IMG/VR virus record: IMGVR_UViG_3300020215_000031
Location: 1-42,570 of that record
Length of the DNA: 42,570 nt
From: a virus
Direction: 5' to 3' (one strand)
The first letter of the stretch is position 1; every line of letters begins with the position of its first letter. The notes beneath the pieces were generated by a model, which was not told where the DNA came from, ran no database searches, and worked only from the letters and a program-made list of their open reading frames with translations. Made by a program: the position numbers and the translations under genes. Positions 1-6,491 of the stretch are shown here, piece by piece.

Positions 1-127
1 AGTCCATTAATATCCTTAATATCCTTCAGCGAAGGATGGGTCTGGAACTCTGGGGCTAATCCACCACGCCAATCTGGGGCGGCTGTGGGTGCTGGAGTTG
101 CGGCGGCGGGTTGTGCTACAGGTGCAG
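1..127. repeat. Terminal direct repeat, left copy (circular closure)
   Basis: This stretch is identical to the last 127 bases of the window (42444-42570). It lies inside one open reading frame that reads through the join in the same frame. A length of exactly 127 is a common largest k-mer in short-read assemblers, so I read it as an assembly overlap of a circular molecule rather than a biological terminal repeat. Confidence 0.93.
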
Positions 128-158
128 CTTCTGGATTTGCTGTAATGGCTTCACTCAT
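1..158 (-). CDS. Scaffold / capsid assembly protein, N-terminal part
   Basis: The ATG lies at 158-156 and overlaps the TGA of the Bbp19-like gene (ATGA). The first 52 codons encode an Ala/Pro-rich, probably disordered start (MSEAITANPEAAPVAQ), followed by a segment with DWRGGLAPEFQ and HPSLKDI, typical of podovirus scaffold proteins. The frame continues at 42443 after circular joining, giving a 286-residue protein that ends at 41741. Its place between portal and major capsid gene is the usual scaffold position. The internal ATG at 42415 is not the true start. Confidence 0.85.
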   Translation of the reverse strand, partial: MSEAITANPEAAPVAQPAAATPAPTAAPDWRGGLAPEFQTHPSLKDIKDING

Positions 159-418
159 GATTTAATTTCTTCCTCGATGGGGTTGGCGAGAGTTGCCTTC
201 TCGCGTAGTTTTAATTTCCTCTTGATGTACAAATAGACCGCACGCTTCCCCTCATTGAAGTAGGTGGAGTGTGGGTCTCCAGCCACAGCCGATGTGCCAT
301 TCGCATGGCAGTGCTGGGCTAAATCTTCCAAGACAGCCTCCCCATCCACTGTGTCAAAAATGGCGTGGTACGAATCGAGGAGTTTAATGTTTGCTTGAGA
401 TACTTCTAAATTATCCAC
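155..418 (-). CDS. Bbp19-like small phage structural-region protein
   Basis: A small protein of about 87 residues encoded between portal and scaffold. The core (AVLEDLAQHC, then TYFNEGKRAVYLYIKRKL) resembles the Bbp19-like family of BPP-1-type podoviruses, whose function is not established. I prefer a GTG start at 418, which overlaps the portal stop by a few bases. An upstream ATG at 487 in the same frame would give 110 residues but overlap the portal gene by 77 bases. The stop overlaps the scaffold ATG, so the genes are probably translationally coupled. Family assignment is from motif memory. Confidence 0.75.
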   Translation of the reverse strand: MDNLEVSQANIKLLDSYHAIFDTVDGEAVLEDLAQHCHANGTSAVAGDPHSTYFNEGKRAVYLYIKRKLKLREKATLANPIEEEIKS

Positions 419-2051
419 CTTGGGCCTTTGCAGTTGCTGCCTGCGCCAAGGCGATGTCTTTAATTCCTGCCGCAGCTGTACCACCAACCTGAGCTGCCTG
501 TGCTAAATCCATTTGAGCTTGTCGCGATTGACGAATTTCCATCACGTCATCTGACTTACGCTTCACTCGATTCGAGACCCCACGAAGATCAACAATCATT
601 CGAGCAACCTCATCTAAATCCAAGTTATCAAAAATATCTGGGCGAACTTGCCCGATAGGAGCCAAGTCTTGAATCGCTCGCTGGACATCCATAATCTTCG
701 TGGCCGATTGAGCACGAGCTGCTGGGCTCACATACTTAATCATTAAAGCCCCTCGTCCTTCTCTGCGAAGCTGCGCGGCGTATTGCTTTAACCGCATCGG
801 CGCATCTGGAATCTGGCCAGCCGCCTCAAGTAAATTGTAAGTGCGCTGGATCATTGGCCCGAGGAGTTCTTGCTGAACTCGACCAAGCATCGGAGCCCCC
901 ATGCGCGTCATCTCATCGCGATCATCCATGATCTCTACCGCTGTCTGGCGCTCACGCTTTCGTTGAGCACGAATGAAGTCCACATAGAAGGCCTTCATGA
1001 TCTGCTCACGTCGCTGATCCATCATATCCATCCCAATATCAACACGCCCCTTAGTTTCCAGAGGCTCAATGCGATCCTGTGTTCCAGACTGATAGAAAAG
1101 GAGCGAAGATGGTGAAGTGCGAATTGGCAGGATGAAGCCGTCATCAGGAACCATCAGTGGCGGGTCAACAATCTTCTGGGCTGCCTTAATCACCACCTTC
1201 GACATCTCATTGATCATCCGAATCTCAGGGAGGCAATCCCAAGCTGGGGATCGGCCATAGGTTTCACCAGCCACCCGAGTCCAGCGAGGGACGTGATAAG
1301 GAAACTCCTTGTATCCACCCTCTAAGACCAAAACCTTTAAATCTATGCACACCCAGCAAGAAGCAAACTCGAAGTTCTTCGAGGTGTACTTGCTTGGATC
1401 GCGATCCTTCCGAGGATAAACCGCATGGAAGAAATGCCACTTCTTATCCTCATCCTTGTCATCCAAGATCTTTGATGGAGTCGCCTCACCAAATCGTTGA
1501 ATGACTTGCCGCTTCGTCCACATAATCTTGCGGAAGAGCGTGTCAATTTTCCCATCATACCCCTCATCGATATAGCAACTGGCTAATGGGAACGTCTTAA
1601 AGAATGGTCGGAAATAGCGGTCATCTCGGTCTTGGTAAACAACCGCAGTTCCAAAGGAGCCTATATCCAAGAAACATTCGTGGACCGTCGGTTGAAAACC
1701 GACCTCAGAGAGGCTGTAATGGTAGTAGGTCCGATCTGACGCTAATTCCAACCAAGCTTTTATGTCTTCATCTTCAACTAGCTCTCGATCTTCAATGGTA
1801 AATCCATACCAACGATCTGAAGCTGGAGTGAGCGATTGGTGCAGCCACGATCCAAATTGGCCTAGAGACCATAGGGCTGTTCCATCATAAATCTTGTCCG
1901 TACGCGAATCGCCAACATATCCTTGACGATTAAAATCAAGAGCGTTTGGACGAACCAGCTCCTTGATTTCCTGCAATTTGGAATCATAAGTGGAACGAGC
2001 CGCAATCATGCGCTCGTACCGCTTGATTAATTCTAAGGCATCGGCTGGCAT
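411..2051 (-). CDS. Portal protein (T7-type head-tail connector)
   Basis: The 546-residue protein matches the head-to-tail connecting family (PF12236) of T7-like phages in length and pattern: an N-terminal LIKRYERMIAARS helix, then DSRTDKIYDGTALWSL and LHQSLTPASDRWY, and a helical C-terminus rich in Ala and Gln. Portals form a dodecameric ring at one capsid vertex, through which DNA is packaged and ejected. The start directly follows the stop of the Pro-rich small gene (TAAATG). Its place between terminase and scaffold is standard. Identification is confident. Confidence 0.95.
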   Translation of the reverse strand: MPADALELIKRYERMIAARSTYDSKLQEIKELVRPNALDFNRQGYVGDSRTDKIYDGTALWSLGQFGSWLHQSLTPASDRWYGFTIEDRELVEDEDIKAWLELASDRTYYHYSLSEVGFQPTVHECFLDIGSFGTAVVYQDRDDRYFRPFFKTFPLASCYIDEGYDGKIDTLFRKIMWTKRQVIQRFGEATPSKILDDKDEDKKWHFFHAVYPRKDRDPSKYTSKNFEFASCWVCIDLKVLVLEGGYKEFPYHVPRWTRVAGETYGRSPAWDCLPEIRMINEMSKVVIKAAQKIVDPPLMVPDDGFILPIRTSPSSLLFYQSGTQDRIEPLETKGRVDIGMDMMDQRREQIMKAFYVDFIRAQRKRERQTAVEIMDDRDEMTRMGAPMLGRVQQELLGPMIQRTYNLLEAAGQIPDAPMRLKQYAAQLRREGRGALMIKYVSPAARAQSATKIMDVQRAIQDLAPIGQVRPDIFDNLDLDEVARMIVDLRGVSNRVKRKSDDVMEIRQSRQAQMDLAQAAQVGGTAAAGIKDIALAQAATAKAQGG

Positions 2052-2267
2052 TTATTGGCCGAGTAATTGTTTCTTTTGAACTGGAGCTTCTTCTGCCACC
2101 CCTTGGCCGCCAGTTAAGAGCGTAGAAGACCTTCCTTGATTCTTACGCAGCGTTGCCTTAGCTGCTTCTTCTTTTGCCACTCGATCAGCCGCGTCATCGC
2201 GAGTGGGAGGGGGAGGCGGTGGAGGAGGAGCGGAAGGAGAAGGAGTGGAGCCAAAGATTTTAGCCAT
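2052..2267 (-). CDS. Small Pro-rich protein between terminase and portal
   Basis: The 71-residue protein begins MAKIFGSTPSPS and contains a run of eight prolines, then a charged Ala/Lys helix (KEEAAKATLRKNQG) and SSTLLTGG. Small proteins with a Pro stretch and a TLLTG-like motif are common just before the portal gene in podoviruses; their role is unknown. No SD sequence precedes the ATG. The upstream 60 bases instead carry the TACGTA palindromes, so this gene may start a sub-operon with a very short or absent leader. Confidence 0.8.
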   Translation of the reverse strand: MAKIFGSTPSPSAPPPPPPPPTRDDAADRVAKEEAAKATLRKNQGRSSTLLTGGQGVAEEAPVQKKQLLGQ

Positions 2268-2276
2268 AAAAAGACT

Positions 2277-2321
2277 TACGTAACATAAGTTACGTATTAG
2301 CTAGTCTAATACTTTACGTAT
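2277..2321. promoter_or_regulatory. TACGTA motif cluster before the portal group
   Basis: A perfect inverted repeat, TACGTAAC-ATAA-GTTACGTA (2277-2296), lies 9 bases upstream of the ATG at 2267. A second motif, TACTTTACGTAT, occupies 2310-2321. The same 12-mer occurs at 29850-29861 and, inverted, at 41718-41729. On the minus strand a TTGACG sits upstream near 2328-2333 and could be a -35 element. I infer an internal late promoter or operator; no regulator is identified. Confidence 0.55.
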
Positions 2322-2327
2322 AAATCG

Positions 2328-3659
2328 TCAAATTGAAAAGATTGAGTAATCATTTAAAGCCTGCTCCTGTGGAGGCTTCTTATCGCGACGCACATCCTTT
2401 GTGCCTACAGCCAAGGTTCTAAAGCTATCTGCTCCATGGCTCGACCAATCATGGATGGGCTGCTCTCGAAACACCTGGCGCTTCTCATCAAACTCTTTTC
2501 GGTACTGCTTCAACGCCTCAATCCCTCGCTTGCACTTCTCTTTATCAAACCAGCAACGAGGCAGAAGGTTTCTCACCGCTTCAATCCCATCCTGCACCTC
2601 CTGGCGCTTCACCACATCAAACCGAATCCCAAGCCCTCTTGCTACCTCAAGCCTGCTCTTCCCTGTTCCAAGCTCTCTCACCTCAATGTCATGCGGAGCT
2701 TTATGGCGAGCATAAGCGTATTCTTGCTTCTTCAAGTGGTTGATGTAATGCGCGATCCCCTCCCCACTATTCTCGTAATAATCAATCACTCGCACCTGAC
2801 CATATCCATCCAGTTGGTAAAACCAGATCGTCATCGAGTCATCCATTCCAAGGTCCCAGGCAGTATGCACTTCCAGCCGAGGTTCCCAAGGGACATGACA
2901 AATCCTGCCTTCAGCTTGCAGCCAACTCATCTGTTTTGAGTAGTAAGCTCCAACCAATGGAGCATCGAAGGAGCAATAAAATTCCTGTTGAATTAACTCC
3001 TCTGGCATTCCTGACTTTCGAGCATTTTGAATCTTCTCCTCTGAAACTGCCTTTGTTTCAGTCACCGACAACACCTGGGCAAACCAATCCTTTTCATCGC
3101 GAGCCATCTCTAGAAGATCGTAGCCGTGATTGTGACCACGAGGAGTGTAGATAAAAATTGCCCAGCCATCGTTTTCAGCCAAAATGGGTTGGATCAAGTG
3201 CCAGGCTGCTGGGTCTTGCAGGGAGTACTCGGAGAAGATGCAGCCAACGGGATTAGCTCCAACCAATCGATCCACTGAATCTGTTCCAACCACCTGGTAA
3301 ACACTATATCCGCGATGCGTGTTGATCTTTAATCGCATCTCTGTGTCGTTCTTTGCCTCAATGAGCGGAGGTGGAAAATGGTCTAAGAAAGGCCTTCCTT
3401 CCTTCGTGAAGCCCTCCCAGGCAATCTTGCGTCCTTGGCTGTACGTGGGAAAGAGGTGCCAGTAAAGACCTGGGCGAATCAGTGCTTGTTCTGCACACAC
3501 ATTGATGCCGAATAAGTCCTTCCCAGCTCGACGATGCCAAATACAGGCAGCGCGTTTCTTCTTAATGACCTTCCCATCCTTGTGAAGGTAGTTCCAGAGT
3601 GGGAGCTGGTATGGCCTAGGCGACCAGTTAAATGGGACGGTTATGGCGAGTTCGGACAT
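2328..3659 (-). CDS. terL: Terminase large subunit
   Basis: The 443-residue packaging motor has an N-terminal ATPase and a C-terminal nuclease. The Walker A-like motif is HRRAGKD (about residues 42-48). A Walker B-like strand, GCIFSEYSL, uses Ser-Glu where many terminases have Asp-Glu, and the coupling motif YTPRGHNHGYD follows. The nuclease domain begins with AWDLGMDDSMT, which supplies acidic residues for metal binding. The start overlaps the preceding 54-codon gene by 19 bases. It should act with the small subunit at 4096-4578 and the portal to translocate DNA. Confidence 0.95.
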   Translation of the reverse strand: MSELAITVPFNWSPRPYQLPLWNYLHKDGKVIKKKRAACIWHRRAGKDLFGINVCAEQALIRPGLYWHLFPTYSQGRKIAWEGFTKEGRPFLDHFPPPLIEAKNDTEMRLKINTHRGYSVYQVVGTDSVDRLVGANPVGCIFSEYSLQDPAAWHLIQPILAENDGWAIFIYTPRGHNHGYDLLEMARDEKDWFAQVLSVTETKAVSEEKIQNARKSGMPEELIQQEFYCSFDAPLVGAYYSKQMSWLQAEGRICHVPWEPRLEVHTAWDLGMDDSMTIWFYQLDGYGQVRVIDYYENSGEGIAHYINHLKKQEYAYARHKAPHDIEVRELGTGKSRLEVARGLGIRFDVVKRQEVQDGIEAVRNLLPRCWFDKEKCKRGIEALKQYRKEFDEKRQVFREQPIHDWSSHGADSFRTLAVGTKDVRRDKKPPQEQALNDYSIFSI

Positions 3660-3805
3660 GGCGGTGGATCTTCAGAAGCCTCAAGCGACTCGCTGGTTGG
3701 AAACGTAAAAACAATCCCATTATAATCCGCATTACGAATCTCCTCGGGCAGACTCTCGATGTACTCCATTAGATGCTGTTCGTTTCGAAAGTATGTGCGA
3801 ATCAT
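3641..3805 (-). CDS. Small hypothetical protein between tRNA and terL
   Basis: A 54-residue acidic open frame starts with ATG at 3805-3803, six bases after the tRNA 3' end, and ends inside the first codons of terL. The product begins MIRTYFRNEQHL and includes YIESLPEEIRNADY. There is no clear SD; the bases before the ATG are the tRNA acceptor arm plus a short A run. Overlap with terL and lack of other coding capacity support it weakly. No family is recognised. Confidence 0.4.
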   Translation of the reverse strand: MIRTYFRNEQHLMEYIESLPEEIRNADYNGIVFTFPTSESLEASEDPPPCPNSP

Positions 3806-3810
3806 TTTTT

Positions 3811-3887
3811 TGGAGCCACCTGAAGGATTTGAACCCTCGACCTACTGTTTACAAAACAGCTGCTCTACCTAGCTGAGCTAAGGTGGC
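3811..3887 (-). tRNA. tRNA-Thr (anticodon UGU), CCA encoded
   Basis: A full cloverleaf can be drawn on the minus strand: acceptor GCCACCT/AGGTGGC, D stem GCTC/GAGC with GG in the loop, anticodon stem GCTGT/ACAGT around loop TTTGTAA (anticodon TGT), T stem GAGGG/CCTTC with loop TTCAAAT, discriminator T and an encoded CCA. It lies in the late block between two small genes, in the same orientation, so it would be cut out of the late transcript. It would read ACA codons. Confidence 0.95.
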
Positions 3888-3889
3888 AA

Positions 3890-4099
3890 TTATTTCTGGT
3901 TGTTAAAGTGTTCCCCTAGGCGGCCAAGGAGGTTTAGCTTTGCTGCCTCCAATGCCCCAACCACCTCGAAAACAGTTAAGTCGGACTCCTGGCCGTAACG
4001 ATAAATCGCGTTCTCAATGTCATGGAGAAGCTGAGATTCGCCTTGAGTCTTTATATCCTCAGTTTCCACTGGAATGCGCTTAATCTTCCTCTTCTTCAT
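3890..4099 (-). CDS. Small hypothetical protein downstream of terS
   Basis: The 69-residue protein starts with a basic patch (MKKRKIKRIP) followed by a mostly helical segment (LLHDIENAIYRYG, VFEVVGALEAAKLNLLG). The ATG at 4099 overlaps the terS TGA, so the two are probably coupled. The C-terminal pattern resembles small helical proteins often found beside phage terminases, but no function can be given. It ends three bases before the tRNA gene. Confidence 0.75.
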   Translation of the reverse strand: MKKRKIKRIPVETEDIKTQGESQLLHDIENAIYRYGQESDLTVFEVVGALEAAKLNLLGRLGEHFNNQK

Positions 4100-4578
4100 C
4101 GATTGTCCTCCAGTTGGGTCCCTTGAGTTGCGGGGTTAGTTTCGCCCTCAATCGCATGATCTCGAACTCTATAGCCATCTGCTGCGTCTGATTCTCCCAC
4201 AGCCACTCGTTGATTTTCTGGGTTAAGGTTGTTTTCATCGGTAAGTTCTAGGGTTTTCTCGTCTTTATTGTCGTCCTCGATCATCGCTTGTGCGATCTCT
4301 TCGCCAAATCGCTGGATAATCACCTTGATCCCGCCTTCCACCTTGGCTTCTAGGTCTACAGACTTGAGCTGTGGGGCGATATAAGGGAGCAGTGTTGCGT
4401 GGATGCGGATCCGTTCGTGACGAGGTGTTTCTGGGTCTTTAGCTTCCTCAACCATTTCACGGAAAGGGTTGTAGTTGTTCTCCTCCATGATTCGATAAAA
4501 CGTCTCCCGAATTTGCTTATCCTGCATGAACTTCGAGATAGGCTTGATGGATGTGGGCTTTTTGACTTCCTCTGACAT
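4096..4578 (-). CDS. Probable terminase small subunit
   Basis: The 160-residue protein should recognise phage DNA and load the large terminase. It begins MSEEVKKPTSIK. A helical region (NPFREMVEEAKDPETPRHE, then RIRIHATLLPYIAPQLK) is typical of small terminases or DNA-maturase A proteins next to podovirus terL, followed by GIKVIIQRFGEE and an acidic tail. The ATG at 4578 is preferred; an in-frame ATG at 4602 lies within the TACGTA element and adds eight unlikely residues. No SD is visible, so the transcript may be nearly leaderless. The call rests on position and pattern. Confidence 0.75.
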   Translation of the reverse strand: MSEEVKKPTSIKPISKFMQDKQIRETFYRIMEENNYNPFREMVEEAKDPETPRHERIRIHATLLPYIAPQLKSVDLEAKVEGGIKVIIQRFGEEIAQAMIEDDNKDEKTLELTDENNLNPENQRVAVGESDAADGYRVRDHAIEGETNPATQGTQLEDNR

Positions 4579-4580
4579 GA

Positions 4581-4600
4581 GTATGCGTAACGTAACATAC
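4581..4600. promoter_or_regulatory. TACGTA-type element abutting terS start
   Basis: GTATG-N10-CATAC forms an inverted repeat whose spacer is CGTAACGTAA, repeating the TACGTAA-like half-site seen elsewhere. It ends three bases before the terS ATG (4578). Its position fits a late promoter or operator giving a very short leader. This site lacks the exact 12-mer found at the other late sites. Confidence 0.4.
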
Positions 4601-4705
4601 ACTTATATGCCTTACGAATGCTAAATTAGGTGGACGGTCACCTATAGATGCTGAATTTGGTTTTCGCAAAGTTGACGATGGGAGGAGTTACGTCAGAACC
4701 AAAAT

Positions 4706-4720
4706 CCCCCCTAAGGGGGG
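4706..4720. terminator. GC hairpin CCCCCC-TAA-GGGGGG
   Basis: A perfect six-base stem with a three-base loop lies in the non-coding region. A U-rich run (ATTTT) follows on the minus strand and an A run on the plus strand, so it is only a weak intrinsic terminator candidate. It could also be a structured part of an origin or packaging site. Confidence 0.35.
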
Positions 4721-4875
4721 TGGCAGAAAAAACCAATAAAATAAAAAGGTGGAAACAAGGAGAGACCAGACCAATTAGCTTAGACCATGTGACCTAGTAG
4801 ACTCATGTCATCACGCTGACCATCAAACAACGCAGACCTTAATTGTAAATACATGAACACCATGTTTCCCCTCTA

Positions 4876-4921
4876 AAAACCTACGTAAAATAAAGAAAAA
4901 TCTTAAGGAAACGTAGGTTTT
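4876..4921. repeat. Inverted repeat AAAACCTACGT / ACGTAGGTTTT
   Basis: Two perfect 11-base arms (4876-4886 and 4911-4921) are separated by 24 A-rich bases. The arms contain TACGT, like the late motif family. The T run at its right end would allow weak termination on the plus strand. Confidence 0.6.
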
Positions 4922-4969
4922 AAAGACCCCTTGGTTCGCTAACGTCGCACAATGACTATTCTTGTACAG

Positions 4970-4992
4970 TTGTAAGACGTGAAATCTTACAA
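4970..4992. repeat. Inverted repeat TTGTAAGA / TCTTACAA
   Basis: Two perfect 8-base arms with a 7-base spacer lie in the non-coding region upstream of the plus-strand accessory genes. The size suits a dimeric regulator site or a small hairpin. No promoter was identified beside it. Confidence 0.5.
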
Positions 4993-5143
4993 AGTAAAAG
5001 CGCTACATGATGCATACAACTCAGTTAACACGCAATAACTATGTCACGACCAATCGAGAATGGCAAGAATTGAGCCAGTGCAAGGCAGTGAGAGTTAGCG
5101 AGTAACAAACAAAATGAAAATAAATGAAGAAAAAACTTGCCAG

Positions 5144-5162
5144 CTATACGCTACGTATAGTA
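5144..5162. promoter_or_regulatory. CTATACG-CTA-CGTATAG palindrome
   Basis: Perfect 7-base arms surround a 3-base spacer. Bases 5145-5162 match 29824-29841 at 17 of 18 positions, and that second copy lies upstream of the tail fibre gene. It is followed by CTTTTTTG, so on the plus strand it could also act as a short terminator. I group it with the TACGTA family. Confidence 0.5.
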
Positions 5163-5185
5163 CTTTTTTGACATCTTTCCAGCGT

Positions 5186-5205
5186 ATCACTGCCAAATCA
5201 GTGAT
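5186..5205 (+). repeat. Hairpin ATCACTG-N6-CAGTGAT in gene leader
   Basis: A perfect 7-base inverted repeat lies about 60 bases upstream of the gene at 5264. It may fold in that gene's mRNA leader or bind a regulator. Confidence 0.45.
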
Positions 5206-5263
5206 GGATAGATCAGAGATTCAAAACCTCTACAACAATAAAAACTAGCAAGAAAGAAATAAA

Positions 5264-5638
5264 ATGAACTCAGACATTACTGTCAATGAAGTAGCCAAAA
5301 ATATCATTCAAAACGAAATCCTTTGCTGCCAATCATCACTCGTAGATGATTTGCTTAAGCGAGAGATCTTCTTGATTGATGATGTGGTGAATCTCGGAGA
5401 GGAAATTACAACAGAAGAACAATCTGAAGAATACGGATTAGAAATCGGTGACTATCATTATCCTGAAATCTTCGAGTGGTGGTGTGTTTCATCCTGGTTA
5501 GCTGAACATCTAAAAGAAGAGGGGCAACCAGTGCTTGAAAATGGGTATGGCCAATGGTGGGGACGATGCACAACAGGTCAATCTATTGACATGGATGGCG
5601 TCATGCAACGCATCGCTCAAAAAATTATGAAGCATTAA
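5264..5638 (+). CDS. Conserved hypothetical protein of plasmid/phage type
   Basis: The 124-residue acidic protein contains a characteristic C-terminal block: EIFEWWCVSSWLAEHLKEEG, then YGQWWGRCTTGQSIDMDG and a final helix. I recognise this WW-V-S-WLA / WGR-TTGQ-I-DGV arrangement from small proteins of unknown function carried on plasmids and other mobile elements. The ATG is preceded by an A-rich leader without SD. It is the first of two plus-strand genes between the late block and attP, a typical position for accessory (moron) genes. Confidence 0.8.
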   Translation: MNSDITVNEVAKNIIQNEILCCQSSLVDDLLKREIFLIDDVVNLGEEITTEEQSEEYGLEIGDYHYPEIFEWWCVSSWLAEHLKEEGQPVLENGYGQWWGRCTTGQSIDMDGVMQRIAQKIMKH

Positions 5639-5725
5639 ATCGAAACGCGCCTTGTGCGCGTCTGCAAGCTTTAGCGACTTGCACTGATGAGACAGCTAAA
5701 ATCAAAACACAAAACAAAAAACTAT

Positions 5726-6049
5726 ATGAACACACAAATAAAAAACACTCCTGGGCCATGGATGGCTTTCAATAAAGTAGGAAATCGCATTCTAAATAAT
5801 TGGAAGGTGATGGGAGAAGAAAACGGAATTTGCACAATGGATGAAAGCTTGACGGGTGAGGAAAGAATAGCAAACGCCCGTCTAATCGCTGCCGCGCCTG
5901 AATTATTGGAAACACTAAGGGAGATCAGTAAAAAGGCTACCCTGTACTATGAGAATGCAAAACATGCTGGTTGTAATCATGACATGACCAATTATGCCCA
6001 TATCGCAGACGTGGCAGATAAGGCAATCGCCAAAGCGGAAGGACGCTAA
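5726..6049 (+). CDS. Hypothetical phage protein (ARLIAAAPELL family)
   Basis: The 107-residue product begins MNTQIKNTPGPWMAF and contains ERIANARLIAAAPELLETL, a motif common to a widespread small phage/prophage protein of unknown function that starts with a TPGPW-like segment. I chose ATG 5726 because it places TPGPW at the N-terminus; the frame could start at 5687. Its leader (AAAAACTATATG) lacks an SD and resembles that of the gene at 15032. The structured RNA at 6105 probably ends this transcript. Confidence 0.8.
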   Translation: MNTQIKNTPGPWMAFNKVGNRILNNWKVMGEENGICTMDESLTGEERIANARLIAAAPELLETLREISKKATLYYENAKHAGCNHDMTNYAHIADVADKAIAKAEGR

Positions 6050-6104
6050 ACATTCCACTTGCATCAAAACCAAGCATAACCGAAAATAAAAAACTAATCT
6101 CTTT

Positions 6105-6191
6105 GCCCTAGCTCTGAGGGGGTTTTGTCAAGTGTTGTCTTAGACACGCTTGCTAGTTTCCTCCTGTTTTGACAGAGCTAGGGCTCTTTTT
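6105..6191 (+). terminator. Large structured terminator or small RNA
   Basis: A perfect 12-base stem, GCCCTAGCTCTG (6105-6116) with CAGAGCTAGGGC (6173-6184), is followed directly by a T-rich run (6185-6191). The 56-base loop contains a run of five Gs, an AAGTGT/ACACGCTT inverted region and TTTCCTCCT (6158-6166), which complements an SD. It should end transcription from 5726. The long loop is unusual for a plain terminator, so a stable regulatory RNA is possible. Confidence 0.6.
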
Positions 6192-6263
6192 TGTCTCAAC
6201 CCAGCCCTAATTGACACTGTGCCACTGAGTTTTTCGTTGCATTTTAAGGTGATTCCTTTATGC

Positions 6264-6287
6264 CTTCTTCAGTTTCCTCCTGAAGAA
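6264..6287 (+). ncRNA. Hairpin with TTTCCTCC loop
   Basis: CTTCTTCAG and CTGAAGAA form an 8-base stem that exposes TTTCCTC, sharing AGTTTCCTCCTG with the structured element at 6105-6191. The loop complements AGGAGGAAA-type ribosome binding sites. It lies just upstream of attP. Whether it is transcribed is unknown. Confidence 0.35.
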
Positions 6288-6326
6288 ATTGTGAACCAAA
6301 GATTGTGATCCTGCCTATGTGTTAAA

Positions 6327-6376
6327 CCACAATGGCATTGTGGGGGTCAGGGGTTCGAATCCCCTCGGCTCCACCA
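6327..6376 (+). other. attP: attP core: 3' part of a tRNA-Ala (GGC)
   Basis: The sequence reads as a tRNA from the anticodon arm to CCA: stem CCACA/TGTGG around loop ATGGCAT (U33, anticodon GGC), variable GGGTC, T stem AGGGG/CCCCT with loop TTCGAAT, acceptor 3' strand CGGCTCC, A, CCA. No D arm or matching 5' acceptor strand (GGAGCCG) exists upstream. A partial 3' tRNA just upstream of a tyrosine integrase gene is the classical attP arrangement, restoring the host tRNA after integration. The Ala identity is read from the loop only. Confidence 0.8.
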
Positions 6377-6491
6377 TCTATGAAGAGTGAGCACATGTCT
6401 TTGTGCTGGTTCATTTGTGAACCCGAAAATCACAAATCCTCAGAGGGGAAATAATAATTCTCACTCTAGAACGCTGTGATTTTGTGAACCA

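Larger units (their letters stand above)
4579..5263. other. Non-coding region between late block and accessory genes
   Basis: About 680 bases without a convincing gene separate the minus-strand late block from plus-strand genes. It holds five clear inverted repeats (listed separately), the terS-proximal TACGTA element at 4581-4600 and A-rich stretches. Its position next to terS makes it the likely site of the main late promoter and perhaps of the packaging site or origin. I see no sequence that decides between these. Confidence 0.6.

Noticed and set aside
870-1115. Plus-strand open frame inside the portal gene
   Set aside because: It is an antisense shadow of a well-supported 546-residue portal gene and shows no SD or family pattern.
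2328-3659. TerL Walker B written as SEY rather than DE taken as a broken motor
   Set aside because: I believe this spelling is common in the podovirus-type terminase family, and all other motifs are intact, so I do not treat it as inactivation.
6300-6376. A complete phage-encoded tRNA or tmRNA at this place
   Set aside because: No D arm or 5' acceptor strand matching CGGCTCC occurs upstream, so it is only the 3' part of a tRNA, best explained as attP.
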